Below are positions 25,629 to 35,360 of a DNA stretch of 64,000 nucleotides, in pieces. The first letter of the stretch is position 1. The number at the start of each line of letters is the position of its first letter. The notes beneath the pieces were generated by a model. It was not told the DNA's origin. It searched no databases and worked only from the letters and a program-made list of their open reading frames with translations. Source of the DNA: Streptomyces sp. NBC_01294. GTDB lineage: Bacteria; Actinomycetota; Actinomycetes; Streptomycetales; Streptomycetaceae. The stretch spans positions 1 to 64,000 of the forward strand of contig NZ_CP108424.1 of assembly GCF_035917235.1 (NCBI RefSeq), in the 5' to 3' direction. Position numbers and translations under genes: made by a program.

Positions 25629-27247
25629 TGTGCTTCTCCCTCGCGTTGTTCGCCGGCGCTGGCGCGACGGCGTCGGAGCAGTTGGTCGTAGTGGGTCACC
25701 GAGGGCAGAGGCCTGGTGTCCGGGGGAAGATGCGCGAGCCGCCACTCGTGCAGAAACGTCACGGTGGCCGCGCCCGGGGTTCCGGCCGGCTCGTCCTCGG
25801 CCTGGGCGATTTTGCGGGCTTCCAGCGCGACCGCGTCCGCGGTCAGGGCTCCGGCCCGCAGGGCCATCGCGAGTCCGGCGACCAGGTGCTCGTGCGGGAG
25901 GTGGCGGGCCAGCAGCAGCACCTCGATCAGCGCTCTCGTCCCGGCTGTGTCTCCGTGGGCCTTGACCGCCGCGGCCCACCAGGCGTCATGGACCGGGGTG
26001 AACTTGCCCGCCGAGCGGGCCTGTTCGAGCGCGGTGGCGCCGGGGAAGGCACCTGGCTTGCGGATCAGGGCCTCCAGGTAGTGGTCCAGATCCAGGCGGC
26101 AGCCGCCCTTCGCGATCAGCCGCTCGTGCCGGGCCACTTCCACGTTCCGGTCGTAGACCACCAGGTGAGAGGCGTGCAGCACGACCCGGACCCGTTTGCC
26201 GATCAGCCGGACCGGCACCGAGTAGCGGTTCGTGCGAACCGCGATCTGGCTGTAGCGGTCGACCCTCGGAGTGAAGAGCCGTCCCGTCTCGAAGGACTCT
26301 TCCGGCAGCGGCATCAGCAGCGGCCCCTCGACCTGGAAGTACTCGTCGATGGTCCGCGGCCGCGAACCGATCCGGCGCCGTCCGTCGTGAAGATCCCACT
26401 GATCGACGAGTTCGTTCAGCTCGGCCAGCGAGTCGACCTCGGGCACCGGGGTGAAGTGGTTGCGGCGGAAGTAGCCGATCTGTCCCTCCACTCCGCCCTT
26501 CTCGTGGGCGCCTTCGATGCCGGGTCGGCAGTAGAAGCTCTCGATCCCGAAGTGCGACCTGAAGGCGATCCACCGGTCGGCCTCCACCCTGGCCCGGCTC
26601 AGCCCCAGCACTTGGGCGACGGCGGCCTTCAGGTTGTCGTAACGGACCTTGCTTCGCGGGACCCCGCCCAGGGTCCGAAGAGCGTGAACGTGCCCTTCGA
26701 AGAAGGCTTCCTGGCCGCAGGACGCGAAGACGCGGTGGACGGCCTTGCCTGAGTAGGACAGGCGGAAGGAGAACAAGTAGCAGGTCACAAGCTCGCCGGC
26801 GAGCCGGATCGTGACGTCGCCGAAGTCGACCTCGGCCTCCATACCGGGCTGGTGGGTCTGCGGGATGAACGCTTCGACCGGGGCCTTCCCCGACTCGACG
26901 AGGATCTGTGGCTTCCGGTCCGAGACGTAGCGCCGGACCATTTGGTAGGAGACGTCCGCGGCGTGTTCCTCGACCAGGCGGTGGAAGATCCGCGTGATCG
27001 TGTGCCGCTGTTTGCGCGGCGCGTCCAGGTCCGCCTGAAGCATCCCGTCGATCACCGGCTTGTAGGGGTCCAACGCGGTCGGCCTCGGCGGCAGCTGCTT
27101 CCGCGGCTCCGGCCAGACCGAGTCCACGGCCTTGCGGACCGTCCGCCAGGACACGTTGTACTTGCGCTCGATCTCCCGGATCTTCATGCCGCCGCGGTGG
27201 TCCCGACGGATCGCCGCGTACAGCTCGACCTTCGACATCTGCGGCAT
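25625..27247 (-). CDS. istA: IS21 transposase IstA
   Basis: A 540-residue DDE transposase. The N-terminus has a helix-turn-helix for terminal repeats (IRRDHRGGMKIREIERKYNV, SWRTVRKAVDS). The retroviral-integrase-like core shows VDFGDVTIRL (first aspartate), SKVRYDNLKAAV (second) and the glutamate in EGAHEKGGVEGQIGYFRRN. A C-terminal beta domain follows (RYSVPVRLIGKRVRVVLHAS). The length matches other IstA proteins and no lesion is visible. The ATG at 27247 lies about 100 bp inside the element's end. It is co-translated with istB. Confidence 0.92.
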   Translation of the reverse strand: MPQMSKVELYAAIRRDHRGGMKIREIERKYNVSWRTVRKAVDSVWPEPRKQLPPRPTALDPYKPVIDGMLQADLDAPRKQRHTITRIFHRLVEEHAADVSYQMVRRYVSDRKPQILVESGKAPVEAFIPQTHQPGMEAEVDFGDVTIRLAGELVTCYLFSFRLSYSGKAVHRVFASCGQEAFFEGHVHALRTLGGVPRSKVRYDNLKAAVAQVLGLSRARVEADRWIAFRSHFGIESFYCRPGIEGAHEKGGVEGQIGYFRRNHFTPVPEVDSLAELNELVDQWDLHDGRRRIGSRPRTIDEYFQVEGPLLMPLPEESFETGRLFTPRVDRYSQIAVRTNRYSVPVRLIGKRVRVVLHASHLVVYDRNVEVARHERLIAKGGCRLDLDHYLEALIRKPGAFPGATALEQARSAGKFTPVHDAWWAAAVKAHGDTAGTRALIEVLLLARHLPHEHLVAGLAMALRAGALTADAVALEARKIAQAEDEPAGTPGAATVTFLHEWRLAHLPPDTRPLPSVTHYDQLLRRRRASAGEQREGEAQ

Positions 27248-27404
27248 GACCAGGCCCTTTCACCAGGAGCACCTCGATGCTGCCCTGGCAAGAACCCCGG
27301 TGACCCGTGAACAACCGGCTTCACAACCCGTGAATAAAGCCACTCATCCCCCGCGCTTACCACGAGAGGTCAGCAACATGGTGTACGAGTTATCCCACGC
27401 TGAA

Positions 27405-27634
27405 CGAATGCATACAAGCGGCGCCAGGAGGCCGCCTACCAGGCCGGCGAAGAGGCTGTCACCAACCTCCAGGCGGCGCTCGCGCTCGCAGACCTGACCC
27501 TTCCCTCCCTGAGCAACGGCGGGCCGGTGGCCGGCCACGGCTTCGTCCGGCTCGGGGGATGCAACGCGGCCTTCGCCAACCGGCTCGCCGAAATCATCGC
27601 CGCAGGTGGCGCGGCTCTGCAGTATCAACGGTGA
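27405..27634 (+). pseudogene. 5'-truncated gene fragment beside the IS21 element
   Basis: An open frame without a start codon runs from just after a stop near 27402 to the TGA at 27632-27634. It encodes about 75 residues of ordinary protein: RRQEAAYQAGEEAVTNLQAA, then LPSLSNGGPVAGHGFVRLGG and CNAAFANRLAEIIAAGG. The head is missing next to the IS21 right end, so insertion of that element or a later deletion probably removed it. The family is not recognised; alternating helices suggest a small helical protein. Confidence 0.5.
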
Positions 27635-27657
27635 ATCGGCAGGGCACTGGGGCCTTC

Positions 27658-28095
27658 TCAGCCGGGGCTGAGGCCGCTCGCGCGGGCGATGCCATCCAGT
27701 TCGGCGGTGATGGACATTTGCTCGTTGTGCCGGCAGGCCACCGCGTCACGGGCAGCCATCGACGCGGCAGTGTCGTGCTCGGCGCCGCCCTCCAGCACCG
27801 CCCACCCCGATTTGCCATCGGGCCCCGGGACCTCCACGAGCCGGTGATCCATACGTCCCGTGATCATGACCGCCAACACGGTCAGGTACTCCCGCCGCAG
27901 ATCACTGGACAGCAAGCCGTCGCCCGGCACCGTCAGAGGAGCGGACCGCCCCTCTGACAGCAGCCCGCACGTCGCCTGCACAGCTCTCACCAGGGCCCGG
28001 AACTGCTGCGGAGACATCTGAGCCCGCAGGGTTTCCAGGTACACGCCAAGGACGTCGAACTCATCACCATCGCCTTGGCCGTCGTTCACGTTCAT
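27658..28095 (-). CDS. Hypothetical protein
   Basis: A 145-residue acidic protein starting MNVNDGQGDGDEFDVLGVYL. It contains LETLRAQMSPQQFRALVRAV and DLRREYLTVLAVMITGRM, both amphipathic helices, and ends with EQMSITAELDGIARASG. No family is recognised. It has no signal peptide or membrane segment. It faces the IS21-truncated fragment, ending 23 bp from it, and looks intact. It may be a small regulatory or scaffolding protein, but that is a guess. Confidence 0.55.
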   Translation of the reverse strand: MNVNDGQGDGDEFDVLGVYLETLRAQMSPQQFRALVRAVQATCGLLSEGRSAPLTVPGDGLLSSDLRREYLTVLAVMITGRMDHRLVEVPGPDGKSGWAVLEGGAEHDTAASMAARDAVACRHNEQMSITAELDGIARASGLSPG

Positions 28096-28523
28096 GTCTC
28101 AACCCTCCCCAGGCCTCTGCCGCCTACACCCGGCGCACGCCGCACACCCCAGAGGCGAGCGCTCCCTCTGTGCCATGCCATCTGCCCTCAAGCCAAGATC
28201 CAGGGGCTCGGCAGGGCAGCGACCGCACCGTGCCGACGGGCTTCCCCCGGGCCTGGGAGAGACGGGATTTCCGTTCAGCCAGGTACCTGAACACGTTTGA
28301 AAGAGCTCTATGACACAGCGCTCGTTCGAAACGGGCCGCCCCACCAGCGGAGCGGCCCGCTCTGAGGTTTTCCCCAGCTGACGGCTCCGGTAGGCACGGC
28401 GCGTGCCCCGGCCTCGGACCACCCCGCCGAACCAAGCCACCAAAGGTCATCCGGCCGGCGTCTCCAGCGCACCAGGATCCGTAGCGTTCGGGGCAGCGGT
28501 GTCGGGCGGGCGCAAGAATCGTT
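28096..28523. other. Intergenic region without a supportable gene
   Basis: About 430 bp between the hypothetical gene (27658-28095) and the next plus-strand frame. The frames here are short and biased toward proline and arginine. Slightly lower GC near 28290-28310 may hold a promoter, but no clear -35/-10 pair was recognised. Confidence 0.45.
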
Positions 28524-28910
28524 TTGATGATCGTGACCGCTGATCAGCGAAAGTTTTTGCCTCATGTACTGGGGCAGGCCCGGCTCATGCCCGGTTCCCT
28601 CATTCCCACGCAGAGTCGGCCGTACGCTGCCGGATCGGGTCGGCATGCCCGCCGCGGCGGCCCCGAAAACATCGCAGACCAATCCGCGCCCCTGTATGCG
28701 CGGCTCGCAGCGGAGTGGACTGCCCGCGGCGCCGCGGTGCCCGGTATGCCCGATCCCATCTGGCAGCGCCTGATCTCCGTGGAGCACTTCGAGCGGGAAA
28801 CCGAATCCACCCTGCGCCGGCTCCACCTCGCTGCGGACCCGACCCCACCCTTGTGCCTGCCGGACCCGGATGCCGGCGAATCACGTGAACCACCCACCCG
28901 GCACCAGTGA
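28524..28910 (+). CDS. Possible hypothetical protein coupled to the SRPBCC gene
   Basis: A 128-residue frame. The C-terminal half reads as genuine protein (ADQSAPLYARLAAEWTARG, PDPIWQRLISVEHFERETE, LRRLHLAADPTPP); the N-terminal half is less convincing. Its TGA overlaps the GTG of the next gene by 4 bases (GTGA), an arrangement that supports both starts. The family is not recognised. It may be a fragment fused by earlier rearrangement. Confidence 0.4.
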   Translation: MMIVTADQRKFLPHVLGQARLMPGSLIPTQSRPYAAGSGRHARRGGPENIADQSAPLYARLAAEWTARGAAVPGMPDPIWQRLISVEHFERETESTLRRLHLAADPTPPLCLPDPDAGESREPPTRHQ

Positions 28911-29407
28911 GCCTGCAACCACCCGCGGGCGTTCTAGCGCACAGCCCGGCCCACGGGTCCGTTGAGGTCGAAGAGTCCGTGGAAGTCGATGTCCCTGTGC
29001 GCACCGCCTACAACCAGTGGACGCAGTTCGAGTCGTTCCCGCACTTCATGGACGGTGTGGAGCGCATCGACCAGCGCACCGACACCATGACGCACTGGGT
29101 GGCGAAGATCGGCGGAGTGACCAAGGAGTTCGAGGCGGAGATTACCGAGCAGATCCCCGACGAGCGGGTCGCGTGGACGACGCTGGGCGGCGAGGTCAAG
29201 CAGGCCGGCGTGGTCACCTTCCACCGCCTGGACGACAGCAAGACCAAGGTGAAGCTGCAGCTGGACTACGACCCGGAGGGCTTCGCGGAGAACGTCGGCG
29301 ACAAGCTCGGCCTCGTTAAGCGGCAGGTCACCGGCGACCTGAAGCAGTTCAAGGAGTACATCGAGGACCGCGGCCGCAAAACCGGCTCCTGGCGCGGCGA
29401 GGTCTGA
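28907..29407 (+). CDS. SRPBCC (polyketide cyclase/dehydrase-like) protein
   Basis: A 166-residue protein of the START/Bet v1-like SRPBCC superfamily, helix-grip folds with a hydrophobic ligand pocket. Family features are ESVEVDVPVRTAYNQWTQFE, FPHFMDGVERIDQRTDT, the strand EFEAEITEQIPDERVAWTT, GGEVKQAGVVTFHRLDD and the long C-terminal helix (GLVKRQVTGDLKQFKEYIED). Similar stand-alone proteins are abundant in Streptomyces and their ligands are mostly unknown. The domain starts near residue 18; the first 17 residues may not be native, and a GTG closer to 28961 is an alternative start. A strong hairpin follows the stop. Confidence 0.75.
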   Translation: MSLQPPAGVLAHSPAHGSVEVEESVEVDVPVRTAYNQWTQFESFPHFMDGVERIDQRTDTMTHWVAKIGGVTKEFEAEITEQIPDERVAWTTLGGEVKQAGVVTFHRLDDSKTKVKLQLDYDPEGFAENVGDKLGLVKRQVTGDLKQFKEYIEDRGRKTGSWRGEV

Positions 29408-29504
29408 CCCCCTGCCGGCCTCGTTGGGGTGAACACCGGCCTTTCGCACCCTCCGGGCCTGGAACGGGTGTGAAGGCGGGGTGTGAACCCCCGAGGCAGG
29501 GAGA

Positions 29505-29546
29505 CCGACGGGGCCGAGGCGTAATGCCGCACCCCGGCCCCGTCGG
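29505..29546 (+). terminator. Hairpin terminator after the SRPBCC gene
   Basis: Perfect 12-bp inverted repeat, CCGACGGGGCCG (29505-29516) and CGGCCCCGTCGG (29535-29546), with an 18-base loop, about 100 bp past the SRPBCC stop. There is no U-run, as is common for actinomycete terminators. Confidence 0.6.
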
Positions 29547-29688
29547 CCATGTCACCAGAACCCGCCGGCCTACGCGGCGTCCGGGAGGAGGCGGGTCATC
29601 AGGAGCCAGCCGTCATCCTGTTCGGTGATCTCATGGCCGGCAGAGCTTCACCGGTCCCCTGCAGAGTCTGGCCGTTCAGCCGTGTTCG

Positions 29689-30039
29689 TCAGCTCAACTG
29701 CATGGGAACAGCAAGCCACTTGCAGGCGATCCAGCCGGTCGTCCCCTTGTGCGCGCCCTCGGTGACCTTCAGATAGGCCCACGCGCCGCCCTTGGCGGTG
29801 CAGTAGACGCGCACCGAGGTGTTGGAGCTCACCGTGCCCTTCGCCGTGTAGTCGGTCCCGGGACCCGTGCGGAAGTTCACCGTGGTGTCCGTCTGGGAGT
29901 CGTAGTCAGCGACATTCTTCGTGCAGGCACTGGAGCCAACCGCGGATGCAGCCGGCGCCAGCGCTACGGTGCCACCAAACGCCACAGCGCCGGCAGCGGC
30001 CACGCTGGCGAGTCGGGCGGAAATCCTGTGCTTCGTCAA
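29689..30039 (-). CDS. Secreted SH3-domain protein
   Basis: A 116-residue exported protein. A signal peptide (LTKHRISARLASVAAAGAVA to APAASAV) is followed by a bacterial SH3-like domain: DYDSQTDTTVNFRTGPGTDY, TVSSNTSVRVYCTAKGGAWA, and GTTGWIACKWLA. Two cysteines (one after the signal, one in VYC) and a third in IAC may form a disulfide. Such domains bind peptidoglycan or wall polymers. I chose the TTG at 30039, giving a proper signal peptide. The right end of an IS5-family element lies 13 bp upstream of this start, so the native promoter has been displaced. Confidence 0.75.
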   Translation of the reverse strand: MTKHRISARLASVAAAGAVAFGGTVALAPAASAVGSSACTKNVADYDSQTDTTVNFRTGPGTDYTAKGTVSSNTSVRVYCTAKGGAWAYLKVTEGAHKGTTGWIACKWLAVPMQLS

Positions 30040-30145
30040 TTGATGCCTCTTAGTGGTCGTTAAGTCCGACTTCTCTTCGTTCGTGATCGCTCGATCGTGG
30101 TACTGATCGCGGTCCGGGCTGCTCGATGGGCATGTCCATGTTGAG

Positions 30146-31009
30146 ATGCGGGGCGTGATGAGAGAGCCGTATCTCAGCGATTTGTCGGATGGGCAGTGGG
30201 CGTTGATCGAGCCGATGATCACGGCCTGGAAACAGGGCCGGGTGGCGCGGTCGGCGACCGGGGATCCCGGGTCCTGTGACCTGAGGGAGGTCGTGAACGC
30301 GATCTTCTACCAGAACCGGACGGGCTGTCAGTGGCGCATGCTGCCGCATGACCTGCCGGCCTGGTCGGCGGTGTTCTACTACTTCAGGTTGTGGCGCGAG
30401 GACGGGCTCGACCAGCGGATTCAGGAACTCCTTCGCTGCCAGGTCAGGGAGAAAGCCCGCCGATTAGAGGACCCGTCCCTCGTGATCATCGACACCCAGT
30501 CCGTCCGCGCTGCGGCGGGTGTCCCCCGGACCACGACCGGGCTGGACGCGAACAAGAAGGTCTCGGGACGCAAGCGGGGACTGGCCGTCGACGTGCTGGG
30601 GCTGATCATCGGCGTCGTCGTCATGGCCGCCTCGGCGCACGACAACGCCGCCGGCATCGCCCTGCTCGACCAGGCCGCCGAGCGGTGCGGAATGCGCCTG
30701 GAGAAAGCCCTGGTCGACCAGGGCTTCAAGGAAGCGGTCATCGTTCACGGCGCACTGCTGGACATCGGCGTCGAGGTCGTCCGCCGCAACCCCGCTGACC
30801 AGGGCAAAGGGTTCGTCCCGCAGCCCAAGCGGTGGGTGGTCGAGCAGACGAACGGCACGCTGATGCTCCACCGGCGCCTGACCCGTGAGTACGACCACCG
30901 GCCCGACACCTCCGCCTCACGCGTCTACTGGGCCTCCACCGCCAACATGGCCCGCCGCCTCACCACACCCACGCCGACCTGGCGCGACACCATCGGGCTG
31001 GCCGCGTGA
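30146..31009 (+). CDS. IS5-family DDE transposase
   Basis: A 287-residue transposase, apparently intact. The N-terminal DNA-binding part reads YLSDLSDGQWALIEPMITAW and VVNAIFYQNRTGCQWRMLPH. The catalytic triad is visible as IIDTQSVRAA (Asp near 116), KALVDQGFKEAV (Asp near 196) and WVVEQTNGTLMLHRRL (Glu near 235). The start may be 30158 (MREPYLSD) rather than 30146. Its stop overlaps the passenger gene by 4 bases (GTGA). Confidence 0.9.
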   Translation: MRGVMREPYLSDLSDGQWALIEPMITAWKQGRVARSATGDPGSCDLREVVNAIFYQNRTGCQWRMLPHDLPAWSAVFYYFRLWREDGLDQRIQELLRCQVREKARRLEDPSLVIIDTQSVRAAAGVPRTTTGLDANKKVSGRKRGLAVDVLGLIIGVVVMAASAHDNAAGIALLDQAAERCGMRLEKALVDQGFKEAVIVHGALLDIGVEVVRRNPADQGKGFVPQPKRWVVEQTNGTLMLHRRLTREYDHRPDTSASRVYWASTANMARRLTTPTPTWRDTIGLAA

Positions 31010-31404
31010 ACATCACCGAACTCCTGGTGGACCTTCACCTCCGGGAGAACGAGGCCACGGCCCGGGCAGACGAACTCCGCCATCAGATCGCGCACTTCAC
31101 CGCCGCCCTCACCGAGACCGAAGCTCGCCTCGCGGACCTCGCCACCACCCGCAAGGTCATCACCGAACTCGCACCTACCGGCACCGAACCCGATCCGCCC
31201 GAGTCGAGCACCGCCTACCAGACCATCGTCGACGCCTTCAACCAGCACCCCGACCAGGCGTTCCGGGCCCGCGACCTGCACGAACTCCTCGACATGCCCA
31301 CCGACGAAGCATCCGTCAACATCACCCGCAGCCGCCTCGGACGACTCACCCGCCAAGGCTTCCTCACCCAACCCGGACGAGGCCGCTACCAGAAACGGAC
31401 TTAA
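31006..31404 (+). CDS. IS passenger protein with winged-helix-like C-terminus
   Basis: A 132-residue protein encoded inside the IS element and translationally coupled to its transposase. The first half is a predicted coiled coil (ELLVDLHLRENEATARADEL, HFTAALTETEARLADLATTR). The second half (IVDAFNQHPDQAFRARDLHE, SVNITRSRLGRLTRQGFL, QPGRGRYQKR) looks like a winged helix-turn-helix. It may regulate transposition or assist target binding; it is clearly part of the element, since the right inverted repeat starts within its last codons. Confidence 0.7.
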   Translation: MNITELLVDLHLRENEATARADELRHQIAHFTAALTETEARLADLATTRKVITELAPTGTEPDPPESSTAYQTIVDAFNQHPDQAFRARDLHELLDMPTDEASVNITRSRLGRLTRQGFLTQPGRGRYQKRT

Positions 31405-31689
31405 CGTCCACTTAGGTCCCTCGTGAGCCACAGCCCACACCACAGCGGTGCTACAGCCATAACTTCCAGATGATCAAGTCAGGATGAGGCTACGCGAGGG
31501 AGGAGTTAGACCAAGATCGCCCCCTCATCGCCCAATCGCCGACGTCCCCACGACCCCGGAACCCTGGCATCGGGGGATCCCCTCACTGACCTAGTCTTTT
31601 GGGGAACAGAAACAGGATTTAAGCGTCCCGGGCAGCCGGGCGCGCGAGAACTTCATACAGCAGACGGTTTGCGGGATGCCGGGCAGCAC

Positions 31690-31826
31690 GCGGCTGCTGC
31701 CCGGCCGACATCCGCGTCTTTCTCGCCGCGGCCGGCCTCGAGGACGCCGAGGACGTGGATCTCACCGATCCCGATTTCGTGGAGTGGCGGGGCGCCGGCC
31801 CCGAAGCGTGGGAACCGTCCCGCTGA
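31690..31826 (+). pseudogene. 3' fragment of an unidentified gene
   Basis: A short open stretch ending at the TGA at 31824-31826 encodes ADIRVFLAAAGLEDAEDVDL followed by TDPDFVEWRGAGPEAWEPSR. It reads as a genuine acidic C-terminus but has no start. The region between the two IS5-family elements (31415-31845) otherwise contains nothing recognisable, and the next IS begins 20 bp after the stop. It is probably a leftover of a disrupted gene; the family is unknown. Confidence 0.45.
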
Positions 31827-31845
31827 ACCACGACGGGTGGGCTTA

Positions 31846-32704
31846 GACGTCATCTCATTTGGCGAGTCTGCGGTAGCAGATGAGGGTGCAGGCGATGCTG
31901 CTGAAGGCCAGGAAGTGCTCGGCTTTGCGTTCGTAGCGGCGGTGGAGGCGGCGGCAGCCGGCAAGCCAGGCCATGGTGCGTTCGATGGTCCAGCGGTGGC
32001 GGCCCAGTCGCTGCGAGGACTCGATGCCACGGCGGGTTATGCAGTGCTTGATGCCACGTCCGCGTAACCATCGGCGCAGGTGGGCGTAGTCGTAGCCCTT
32101 GTCTGCGTGGAGCTTCCCGGGCCTGCGCCGTCGGCGTCCGCGGCGCGAGCGGATGGGCGGTATGCCGCGGACGAGGGGCTCGAGAGCCTGGCTGTCGTGC
32201 AGGTTCGCGCCCGCCCGAGATGCCGACGGACAGGGGCAGACCGGTCCGCTCGGTGATCAAATGGATCTTTGATCCGAACTTGCCCCTGTCGACAGGATTC
32301 GGGCCTGTCAGGTCCCCCTTTTTCAGGGCCCGCATGTTCACCGAGTCGATCGCGCAGCGTGACCAGTCCAGCTCGCCGCGGGCGCCGAGCTCGTCGAGTA
32401 CCAGGCGGTGGAGCTTGGCCCACACCCTGGCCTTCGTCCACTCGGAGAAGCGCCGGTGGGCTGTCGCCCCCGACGGCCCGAACGATGCCGCGGGCAGCTG
32501 CTGCCATGTACAACCCGAGGTGGCAACGAAGACGATCGCGGCCAGTACTTCACGGTCACCATGCCGACGTCGGCCACCGCCTTGAGGCCGCGATGGCGCC
32601 TCCGGCACCACCCGCTGGAACAGCTCCCACAACTCATCCGGCACCAGCCGCTCAACAATCCCCGCCACGACCAGCCTACCCAACCATCCAAATGAGATGG
32701 CTTC
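31846..32704 (-). mobile_element. IS5-family element, copy 2 (859 bp)
   Basis: Second copy of the element at 23407-24263, in the same orientation, with inverted ends GACGTCATCTCATTTGG and CCAAATGAGATGGCTTC and a target duplication TTA (31843-31845 and 32705-32707). Relative to copy 1 it carries a 4-bp insertion (extra CCCG near 32210-32218) and scattered substitutions. The different flanking duplication shows independent insertion rather than block duplication. Its right end truncates the downstream carboxylase-like gene. Confidence 0.88.
31850..32668 (-). pseudogene. IS5-family transposase inactivated by a 4-bp insertion
   Basis: The frame opens at the GTG at 32668 and, unlike copy 1, runs without a break through the A5G5 site (MRALKKGDLTGPNPVDRGKF) to LPLSVGISG. 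There a CCCG duplication near 32212 shifts the frame, so the second catalytic aspartate (HADKGYDY in copy 1) and the glutamate (WTIERTMAW) are read out of frame and lost. The element therefore cannot supply its own transposase. Confidence 0.8.
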
Positions 32705-33053
32705 TTACGAGGCCCAGGCGCCCGGCGCGCGGAATGGGGGGCAGGGGTGGCGTGGGAGTTTGCGGGGGCGGACGGTGGGGGGGCTCGGACTCGCGGGCAT
32801 GGTGCAGCAGACACAGACGGGCCGTCAGGAGGGCCGCCAGTGCGATCGTCTCCTCCACGGTGGGGTTGCCGCCGCGGGAGATCCGGATCGAGGCCATGGC
32901 CAGGGCGAGCGAGGGTTCTGCGGTGGTGGGGGTCGGCGGGGCGTCGGTACGCGCGGGCGCCTGCGCCGGGCGTTCCCGTACGGGGGACACACGGACCACG
33001 GGGGCGCGCGGGACGGGGTCTGCCACCAGCGGTCGTTCCTCAACGATGCTCAT
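32676..33053 (-). CDS. Acyl-CoA carboxylase epsilon-like subunit, 3' end replaced by IS sequence
   Basis: A 125-residue protein. The central motif (SIRISRGGNPTVEETIALAA, LLTARL) is the hallmark of the small epsilon subunits of actinomycete acetyl/propionyl-CoA carboxylases, which stabilise the biotin carboxylase/carboxyltransferase complex. A Pro-rich N-terminal extension precedes it. The last eight codons (SHLIWMVG) and the stop lie inside the right end of the adjacent IS5-family copy, so the native C-terminus is lost. No carboxylase alpha or beta gene is nearby, so this is likely an orphaned relic. I chose the ATG at 33053. Confidence 0.6.
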   Translation of the reverse strand: MSIVEERPLVADPVPRAPVVRVSPVRERPAQAPARTDAPPTPTTAEPSLALAMASIRISRGGNPTVEETIALAALLTARLCLLHHARESEPPHRPPPQTPTPPLPPIPRAGRLGLVRSHLIWMVG

Positions 33054-33283
33054 TCGGGGCCCGGGAACAGCCTGTGCCGCACACTCCAGGTTCGATCGCG
33101 GCGCTACAGCGCGGCTCGGGTTTTGCAGGGGATACCGACGGGCGACTCGCGCGGGGCTGCCTTTGTGGCTGGAATACACCGCCTGCCCGGGTTTTCATTC
33201 AGCGAGGCTCGAACAGTCTTCAAGCGAGACTCCAGTGAAATTCCAGCGCATGCCTTCGCCGCATTCACTCTGCGAACAGAAAA

Positions 33284-33322
33284 GCCGCCGCGGCTCATTC
33301 GCATGGAATGAGCCGCGGCGGC
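33284..33322 (-). terminator. Strong intrinsic terminator downstream of the DUF5302-like gene
   Basis: Perfect 17-bp inverted repeat (33284-33300 and 33306-33322; arms start GCCGCCGCGG) around a 5-base loop. Read on the minus strand, the hairpin is followed by TTTTCTG, giving a classic stem-plus-U-run 15 bp after the stop of the small gene at 33337. Confidence 0.85.
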
Positions 33323-33336
33323 ACAGGGGGTGGAGA

Positions 33337-33519
33337 TCAGCCGGTCTTCCTGCGGGTGTACCGCTTCTGTCCGGCCGAACCGCTCATGTTCTTCACACGA
33401 AGGCGGCCCTCTTCGTGGGCCGTTCGGGCGCGCGTGACCTGGGCCTTACGTTCCAAGATCTCGCGGAACCTCTCCTTGGCATCCTGAGCATCGCCACCGT
33501 CGAACGACTTGTCAGTCAT
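33337..33519 (-). CDS. DUF5302-like small protein
   Basis: A 60-residue basic protein (MTDKSFDGGDAQDAKERFRE, then ILERKAQVTRA, ending RVKNMSGSAGQKRYTRRKTG). The pattern of an N-terminal acidic helix, a charged 'FREILERK' segment and a basic tail ending in R-R-K-x-G is that of Streptomyces DUF5302 proteins, whose function is unknown. An excellent ribosome-binding site (AGGAGG) lies upstream of the ATG at 33519, and a strong terminator follows, so it is a self-contained unit that is probably well expressed. Confidence 0.7.
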   Translation of the reverse strand: MTDKSFDGGDAQDAKERFREILERKAQVTRARTAHEEGRLRVKNMSGSAGQKRYTRRKTG

Positions 33520-33900
33520 ACGTACCTCCTGAAATCAATCGACGAAAAAAGTCTGGCACGGAAATCCAAGAATGGCGACCCTGCATTTCCGATACCGGCG
33601 AATGGAATTAGCCATTCGCGAAGGGCAGGTGTGTTCGAGGACGGGGTGGTCGGCGGCCGGCGCCTCCGGTGCTTCCTGAGGCGCCTTCGAGGCAGGTAGG
33701 AGCGGAGTGAGGGGCGACCGCCGGCGCCGGAGTGTGGGGCGAGAGGTGACGGGAAGCGGGGGCCCGGGCCGGCCAGTGAGCCGGCCCGGACTCTCCAACT
33801 GACTCTCCTCGACGTTCTCAGAGGGTTCTTCTCAGACAGCCCAGCATCGAACCGGGCCCTCAAGCCCGACTCGAATGCGGGTGTCCGCCGAGAGGATTGA
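33520..33900. other. Intergenic boundary between accessory DNA and the biosynthetic locus
   Basis: No gene is supported. The promoter of the DUF5302-like gene should lie here, in an AT-richer stretch (33530-33620) that includes a 7-bp inverted repeat, CGAATGG (33599-33605) and CCATTCG (33612-33618). A weak hairpin (CGGGC/GCCCG, 33853-33868) lies just past the ahcY stop and may end the long operon. Confidence 0.5.
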
Positions 33901-35319
<1,419 letters not shown>

Positions 35320-35360
35320 GGTGACTCCGGTGGTGGATGGAGGGCCAGTGCGTCACAGCA

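Larger units (their letters stand above)
24800..27350 (-). mobile_element. IS21-family element (istA-istB), approximate limits
   Basis: About 2.5 kb holding overlapping istA and istB genes on the minus strand, the defining layout of IS21. Both genes are intact. I could not fix the ends: short repeated GTGAAC/TTCAC motifs occur at the istA side (27290-27345), as usual for multiple transposase sites in this family, but no matching terminal inverted repeat or target duplication was certain. Downstream of the istA-side end, a gene fragment without its 5' part begins near 27405. Confidence 0.75.
30053..31411 (+). mobile_element. IS5-family element with passenger gene (1359 bp)
   Basis: Complete element with imperfect inverted ends (GTGGTCGTTAAGTCCG at the left; CGGACTTAACGTCCAC at the right) and a 3-bp target duplication TTA (30050-30052 and 31412-31414). 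It encodes a full-length transposase and an overlapping second gene on the plus strand. It is unrelated in sequence to the 857-bp IS5-family copies nearby. It has inserted directly in front of the secreted SH3-domain gene. Confidence 0.85.
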
